Origin: Verrucomicrobiota bacterium
Lineage (GTDB): Bacteria; Pseudomonadota; Gammaproteobacteria; Nevskiales; Nevskiaceae
Reading direction: 5' to 3'
Assembly: GCA_903970595.1 (NCBI GenBank)
Contig: CAJCJI010000327.1
Coordinates: 1-37,579 of the forward strand
Length of the DNA stretch: 37,579 bases
Part shown: piece by piece, positions 33,627-37,579 of the stretch
Numbering within the stretch: the first letter of the stretch is position 1
Layout: each line of letters opens with the position of its first letter
Made by a program: the position numbers and the translations under genes
Notes under the pieces: generated by a model
Seen by the model: only the letters and a program-made list of their open reading frames with translations
Told to the model about the DNA's origin: nothing
Database searches by the model: none

Positions 33627-35387
33627 TCAGGCCTGCTTGTCGGGTTCCCAATTCCTGCCCGCGCCAGCCGAATGGCGGTTCCAATTGTTCCGTTCGGCCG
33701 CCCATAGCGCAATGGTCAAAACAAACCACGCCAGTAGGAATGGCCAACGCGGCAGGGGCAGGGCGCGCGCGTTTGATGGCGGGAATTCCGGGAAGCTGTC
33801 CTGGGCCAGCCACTGCGTGGCCGTCCGGTCGCGCCCGGCTCGCAGACCCGCGCCATCGTCCGCGGCGCGCACATAAAAAGGCCAAGTGCCGCCAGCATTG
33901 TCCAGGATGTGCCAGCCGGCCCGTGCCGGCCAGTAGCCGGCGCAGCCGTCGGCGGCGACGCTGAGCCCCACCGGCCCGACAGAGTCCGGCGCATGCACGG
34001 CCGCCGCACCGCTCAGCCCGCAGAGCACACTGCGCTCGCCGGTCCAGGATTGCTGCGGCAGATCCGGGCCCGGCGCCGGCCTTGGTTGCGGGCGGGCCAG
34101 GGCTGCCAGCAAGTCGGCCCATAGCGTGCCGTAACGGGCGTGTTCGCCCAGCAGCTGCAGGCGGTAACTATCCACCAGGCGCAGCAATCCGACGCGGCCG
34201 CGGCCCAGGTCGCGCTGCCAGGCCAGTACCTCGCCGTCGTCGGCGGATAGCAGGGCGGCGGCATCGGCCGCCTGCACCGTGACCGGCGCCTCGGTGAACG
34301 CCTGGCGTTCGTGCAGGCCCAGGGCGCGATCCAGCACCACCTCGCGCGGGGCATCGGTGCCGCCGAGCCGATAGCCCAGGCTGGCCCAGTCGGCGGCGGT
34401 GGCGGGGGCCGGCGGCAGGTCGGCGCGCAGCAACAGGCCCAGGCCTTGTTCCACCGCTGCGCGCAGCGCGGCCTTCTGCGCCGCAGGCAGGGTGTCCCAG
34501 GCGCGCGTGTCGATCATCACCAGGTCCGCGGCCGCCAGCAGGTCCGGCGTCAGTTGCGCCTGACCTTGATGCAAGGCCACGCCCTGGGTCAGGCTGGTGG
34601 CGATCCCCAGGTCCAAGCCGGCATCGGCGGCCCAGCGCTGCCAATACTTGCTTTCCGGCCCCGGCGCGCCCTCCAGCGCCAGCACTGAAAGACGGGTGCC
34701 GCCGCGCACCACCACCGGCGCGGATACCGTTTCGTCCGGCCGGCCGGCGTGGATCAGGCGCAGCTCGAAGCGCGCGAGGCCCTCGCCGCGCAGCGCGGCG
34801 GACGCACGGAACCTGCCCTGCGGGTCCGGCAGCACGCTGTCCACCACGGTCCCCGCAGGGTCGCGCAGTTCCAGGTGCGTGCCCGGCTCCGCCACCCGTC
34901 CGCTCAGCATCCATTGCTGGCCGAGCCTGGCGGTCGCCGGTGCCTGCAGCGCGATCAGGCCTTGCTGCGGCGCTGCCTCGAAACGCAGCTGGAGCCGCGC
35001 CGCCGCGGGCAGGTCGCGCGGCGGAAGGCCTGATCCGACCACGATGATGCCGCGCACCTGAGGATGCAGACGCAAGGCGGTGGCAAGGTCCGGCACGCGT
35101 TCGGTGCCCGGCGCTTGCGGTGCGTCAGGCAAGGCCGCGCGCAGCTCACCGAAAGGCAGGGCATGCAGCTGCTGCAGGGTGGCGCCGGGTGCAATCAGGT
35201 AGAGCAGGTTCCCCGGGCGATGCAGGACCGGGGGGAACAGGGCCAGGTAGAGCAGCAGCGCCAGCGGTGCCTGCGCCCAGACTTGTGCCTGCCGCCTCTG
35301 GCCATCGCGTGCGCCGCGCCAGATCGAAGCGGCGGCGCTGGCGGCGAGCAACGCGCCACAGAGCAGGGGCAGGGAGGCCGGGCTCAT
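33627..35387 (-). CDS. Membrane protein with Ig-like and GATase1-like domains (MoxR/Bat-type operon)
   Basis: 586 residues from the ATG at 35387, which overlaps the preceding stop as ATGA. Two N-terminal transmembrane segments (about 4-24, 38-58), a long non-cytoplasmic part, and one C-terminal transmembrane segment (WPFLLAWFVLTIALW) followed by a short polar tail. The middle contains a beta-sandwich/Ig-like stretch (about 155-245) and then an alpha/beta region (LSVLALEGAPGPESKYWQRW, DLVMIDTRAWDTLP, LRAAVEQGLGLLLRADLPP) resembling class I glutamine-amidotransferase-like folds with no clear catalytic Cys-His pair. Proteins of this plan occur downstream of BatA/DUF4175 genes in MoxR clusters. 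The longer upstream reading frame is out of the operon logic. Function unknown. Confidence 0.82.
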   Translation of the reverse strand: MSPASLPLLCGALLAASAAASIWRGARDGQRRQAQVWAQAPLALLLYLALFPPVLHRPGNLLYLIAPGATLQQLHALPFGELRAALPDAPQAPGTERVPDLATALRLHPQVRGIIVVGSGLPPRDLPAAARLQLRFEAAPQQGLIALQAPATARLGQQWMLSGRVAEPGTHLELRDPAGTVVDSVLPDPQGRFRASAALRGEGLARFELRLIHAGRPDETVSAPVVVRGGTRLSVLALEGAPGPESKYWQRWAADAGLDLGIATSLTQGVALHQGQAQLTPDLLAAADLVMIDTRAWDTLPAAQKAALRAAVEQGLGLLLRADLPPAPATAADWASLGYRLGGTDAPREVVLDRALGLHERQAFTEAPVTVQAADAAALLSADDGEVLAWQRDLGRGRVGLLRLVDSYRLQLLGEHARYGTLWADLLAALARPQPRPAPGPDLPQQSWTGERSVLCGLSGAAAVHAPDSVGPVGLSVAADGCAGYWPARAGWHILDNAGGTWPFYVRAADDGAGLRAGRDRTATQWLAQDSFPEFPPSNARALPLPRWPFLLAWFVLTIALWAAERNNWNRHSAGAGRNWEPDKQA

Positions 35388-37495
35388 GGGGATGGCGCCG
35401 CCGACGCCGGCGGTGAGAGCGCCTGCAAGTAGGCGGCGCCGGCGGCGTCGGCGCCGCTGCGCCTCACAATGGCAGTGGGCGGCGGCGGCAACAGCGGCCA
35501 TAAACCGGCCAGAAGCTCGTCGCGGCAGGACTGGCAGGCCGGCTCGCGCCGCAGCCGGTCCGCGGCCGACAGCAGTCCCATGGCCGCCGGTGCGGCCTCG
35601 GGATGGGTTTGCAGCCATTGCTGCAGCACTGCCGTTTCAACCGGGTCGCCGGAGGCGGCGGCGCGGTACAGGGCTGTCAGGCGCGCATCGCCATCCTGCG
35701 CCGATGGAACGCCGGCGCTGCGGTCCTCCAGTCCGGCGCGGTCCCCGCTCAGGCGCCGCGCCGGGTCCGGCTGGGGCAGTTCCAATCCGGCGCGCGCCAG
35801 GTAGATGCGCTCGGCCTGCTGCACCTGCTTGATGGCGTCCAGCGCCTTGTGCTCATAAGGCAGGGCCTGCTCCGGCAGGGCCTGGCGCAGCTGCAGCTCC
35901 GCCTGCCACATCTCGTCCAGCGCCGACTTGAGGATGCGCCGGGTCTCGGGGTCGAGCAGGGTGGCGGCTTCGGCGATGTCGTGGATATGGCCGTACTCGG
36001 CGGTGGTATTGCCCTCCTTGCCGAAGACCTGGCTGCCCGGTTTGGGCGGAGGGCCCGCCTCGTGTTCGTCAGCCTGTCCTTCCTTGCGCGGATCGTGCTC
36101 GGCATTGCCCTCGAACTCCTCGCCGAGGAATTGGCCGTAGCGCAGGCGCAGCATCTTCTGGTCCACGCCCAGCGCGTCCGCACGCGCGGCAAACCGCGCC
36201 GTATCGAGAGTGCCGCGCTCGCCCTGCAGCGCCTCGGTGTCGATAATCAGCTGACGTTCGCTGCGAAAATAGGCCGGCGTGGCATTCTGGATCGGGCCTT
36301 CCACTCCGGCGCCCTGGCGCATGGCCTGTTCGGGCCAGCGCAGGATGAAGCTGGCGCTCTGGGTGAGGTTCGGCTGCGGCTGGCGGTTGTCGGCCACGCT
36401 CAGGCGCACGATCAGGTCGTCACCGCGCGCAAAGCCCAGCGCCGCCAGATCCAGCTTGGTTGAATAGCTGCGGCGGCGCGCATCGCCGCGCCCCTCCAAG
36501 GCCATCTTGCGTTCGGTGGTCTTGACGTTGTCGCCGGCGCCCTGGGCCAGCGATATCGACAGCTCTGCCGGGCCCAGGCCGTAGTCGTCGCTGGCCTCGA
36601 AGGCCAGTTCCCAGGCCTTCTGGTCGGGAGCAAGCAGGTTGAGCGTTTTGTCCGGCGCGCGCACGCGGACTTCGGGCGGACGGTCGGGCAGCGCTTCCAG
36701 CGTATGCAGCGGCTGCTCGTCGGCGGCGGACGCGGTGCCCAGATCGAGGCGGTAGAGGGCTGAGGCGTCCAGCCTGAAGCTGCCGTGCCAGCCCTCGTCC
36801 TGGCGCTTCAGATCCAGGCGATGGCCATCGGCGAACACCAGTGACGCCGCATTCGGGGCCGGCTCCAGGTGCAGCGCGAATTCCAGTGCGCTGCCTTCCG
36901 GTGCCTTCACGTCGAGAGTAGTAGTGTCCACGTCGGGCAGCCCGGTGTAGGCAGGCGGTCGGACATGGATGCGCGGGGTCACTGCAAACCCGTTGGTACT
37001 GACGCTGGCGGTGTGCTGCCGCGCCAGGGCGAGGTTCAAGCTGCCAGACTCAAGTGCCAACAGGGCCAGGGCCAGGCCGCCCAGGCAGGCCAGGGAGAGG
37101 AGGCGCCAGGGATAGGGCGGACGCAGATCCGGCAGTACCGCGTGTTCCAGTCGGGCCTTGAGGCGGGCGCGTTGCAATGCGGCCAGCGGCGGCAGGTCCG
37201 AGTCCTCCCCCAGCAGCAAATCGGCGCTGTCTTCCATCACGGGCAGATGCTGGTTCAGCCCGCGCGCCAGCCAGCGGCGATCCAGCGCGCGCCAATGCCG
37301 CAGGGCCAGTGCGGTCCACAGGATCAGCGCCGCCGCTGCAACGGCCCAGGTGATCGCCGGGTTCGTATACCGGTCGAGCAACAGCACGATGCCGGCAGCC
37401 GGCGGCGCCGCCAGCAACGCGCCCGACAGCAAGGCCCGCAGTCTTGCGGCGCGCAGCACGCCAAGAAATGCAGGGGGCATGGCGGCGCTGCTCAT
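35384..37495 (-). CDS. DUF4175-like membrane protein (MoxR/Bat-type operon)
   Basis: 703 residues. N-terminal hydrophobic segments at about 18-40, 48-66 and 130-150, then a large periplasmic region: a beta-rich part (GFAVTPRIHVRPPAYTGLPD near 170-190, ASDDYGLGPAELSISL near 300) and a helical, Glu/Gln/Ala-rich part from about 440, with a charged segment (EFEGNAEHDPRKEGQADEHE) and a Pro-rich C-terminus. The AYTGLP and DDYGL motifs and overall design fit DUF4175 proteins found in clusters with MoxR ATPase, DUF58 and BatA-like VWA proteins. Start ATG at 37495 overlaps the upstream stop as ATGA, and its own stop overlaps the next start the same way, so translation is coupled through the operon. 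Confidence 0.85.
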   Translation of the reverse strand: MSSAAMPPAFLGVLRAARLRALLSGALLAAPPAAGIVLLLDRYTNPAITWAVAAAALILWTALALRHWRALDRRWLARGLNQHLPVMEDSADLLLGEDSDLPPLAALQRARLKARLEHAVLPDLRPPYPWRLLSLACLGGLALALLALESGSLNLALARQHTASVSTNGFAVTPRIHVRPPAYTGLPDVDTTTLDVKAPEGSALEFALHLEPAPNAASLVFADGHRLDLKRQDEGWHGSFRLDASALYRLDLGTASAADEQPLHTLEALPDRPPEVRVRAPDKTLNLLAPDQKAWELAFEASDDYGLGPAELSISLAQGAGDNVKTTERKMALEGRGDARRRSYSTKLDLAALGFARGDDLIVRLSVADNRQPQPNLTQSASFILRWPEQAMRQGAGVEGPIQNATPAYFRSERQLIIDTEALQGERGTLDTARFAARADALGVDQKMLRLRYGQFLGEEFEGNAEHDPRKEGQADEHEAGPPPKPGSQVFGKEGNTTAEYGHIHDIAEAATLLDPETRRILKSALDEMWQAELQLRQALPEQALPYEHKALDAIKQVQQAERIYLARAGLELPQPDPARRLSGDRAGLEDRSAGVPSAQDGDARLTALYRAAASGDPVETAVLQQWLQTHPEAAPAAMGLLSAADRLRREPACQSCRDELLAGLWPLLPPPPTAIVRRSGADAAGAAYLQALSPPASAAPSP

Positions 37496-37579
37496 ATCTG
37501 TTTCACGCGTGCGCGCAGCGAGCAGATGCGCTCGGCCAGGAACAGCAAGGCGGCCAGCAGCGCGGCGTAGGAATCGAGC
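37492..37579 (-). CDS. 3' end of an upstream membrane gene (BatA-like), partial
   Basis: The right edge cuts a minus-strand gene. The visible last 28 codons read LDSYAALLAALLFLAERICS followed by a basic end LRARVKQI and TGA, which overlaps the next start as ATGA. A closing transmembrane helix with AER and a short basic tail is typical of BatA/VWA membrane proteins in MoxR clusters. Identity rests mostly on operon context. Confidence 0.6.
   Translation of the reverse strand, partial: LDSYAALLAALLFLAERICSLRARVKQI

Overview
The window is high-GC DNA with short intergenic gaps, strong ribosome sites and bacterial operon overlaps (ATGA). The gene content (rdgC, an E. coli-type serA with an ACT domain, a malic enzyme-phosphotransacetylase fusion, prpC, and a sedolisin with a GlyGly-CTERM-like tail) fits a free-living gammaproteobacterium, plausibly of the Nevskiales/Xanthomonadales kind. 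That placement is inference from families and composition; no rRNA or tRNA is present to confirm it.

Layout. 1-6.2 kb: rdgC, a very short histidine-rich secreted protein on the minus strand (1218-1364), a secreted S53 peptidase, prpC, and a convergent membrane acyltransferase whose reading frame fails to stop before prpC. 6.2-9.3 kb: SGNH hydrolase, a transglutaminase-fold protein with a Gln-repeat tail, and an FAD monooxygenase. 9.5-15.3 kb: cysH (iron-sulphur type), a second acyltransferase, serA and maeB, mostly central metabolism. 15.4-20.3 kb: TetR regulator, RND adaptor lipoprotein and RND pump in one direction, with a palindromic operator candidate in front. 20.5-25.2 kb: exported hydrolases (a three-domain phosphoesterase and an alpha/beta hydrolase) and an unusual exported protein with two DTG retropepsin-like domains plus TPRs. 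25.4-26.5 kb: a membrane-anchored LuxR-type HTH protein followed by a DUF4199-type membrane protein.

26.5-28.6 kb is the accessory part. Base composition drops visibly. It holds a winged-helix regulator with a perfect palindrome upstream, a collapsed remnant of its nucleotidyltransferase-like partner joined by an ATGA overlap, an unrecognised 228-residue ORF, and about 1 kb of hairpins, direct repeats and decayed frames. This looks like an eroded toxin-antitoxin-like island.

28.6-37.6 kb returns to host composition: an AdiC-like APC transporter divergent from a Rieske oxygenase alpha subunit, a PAS-PAS-GGDEF-EAL protein with a degenerate GGDEF site, and the 3' part of a minus-strand operon (BatA-like C-terminus, DUF4175-like protein, Ig/GATase-like membrane protein) of the MoxR/Bat type whose upstream genes lie beyond the right edge.

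The first 168 bases contain no gene I can support. No CRISPR array, insertion sequence, integrase or RNA gene was recognised.
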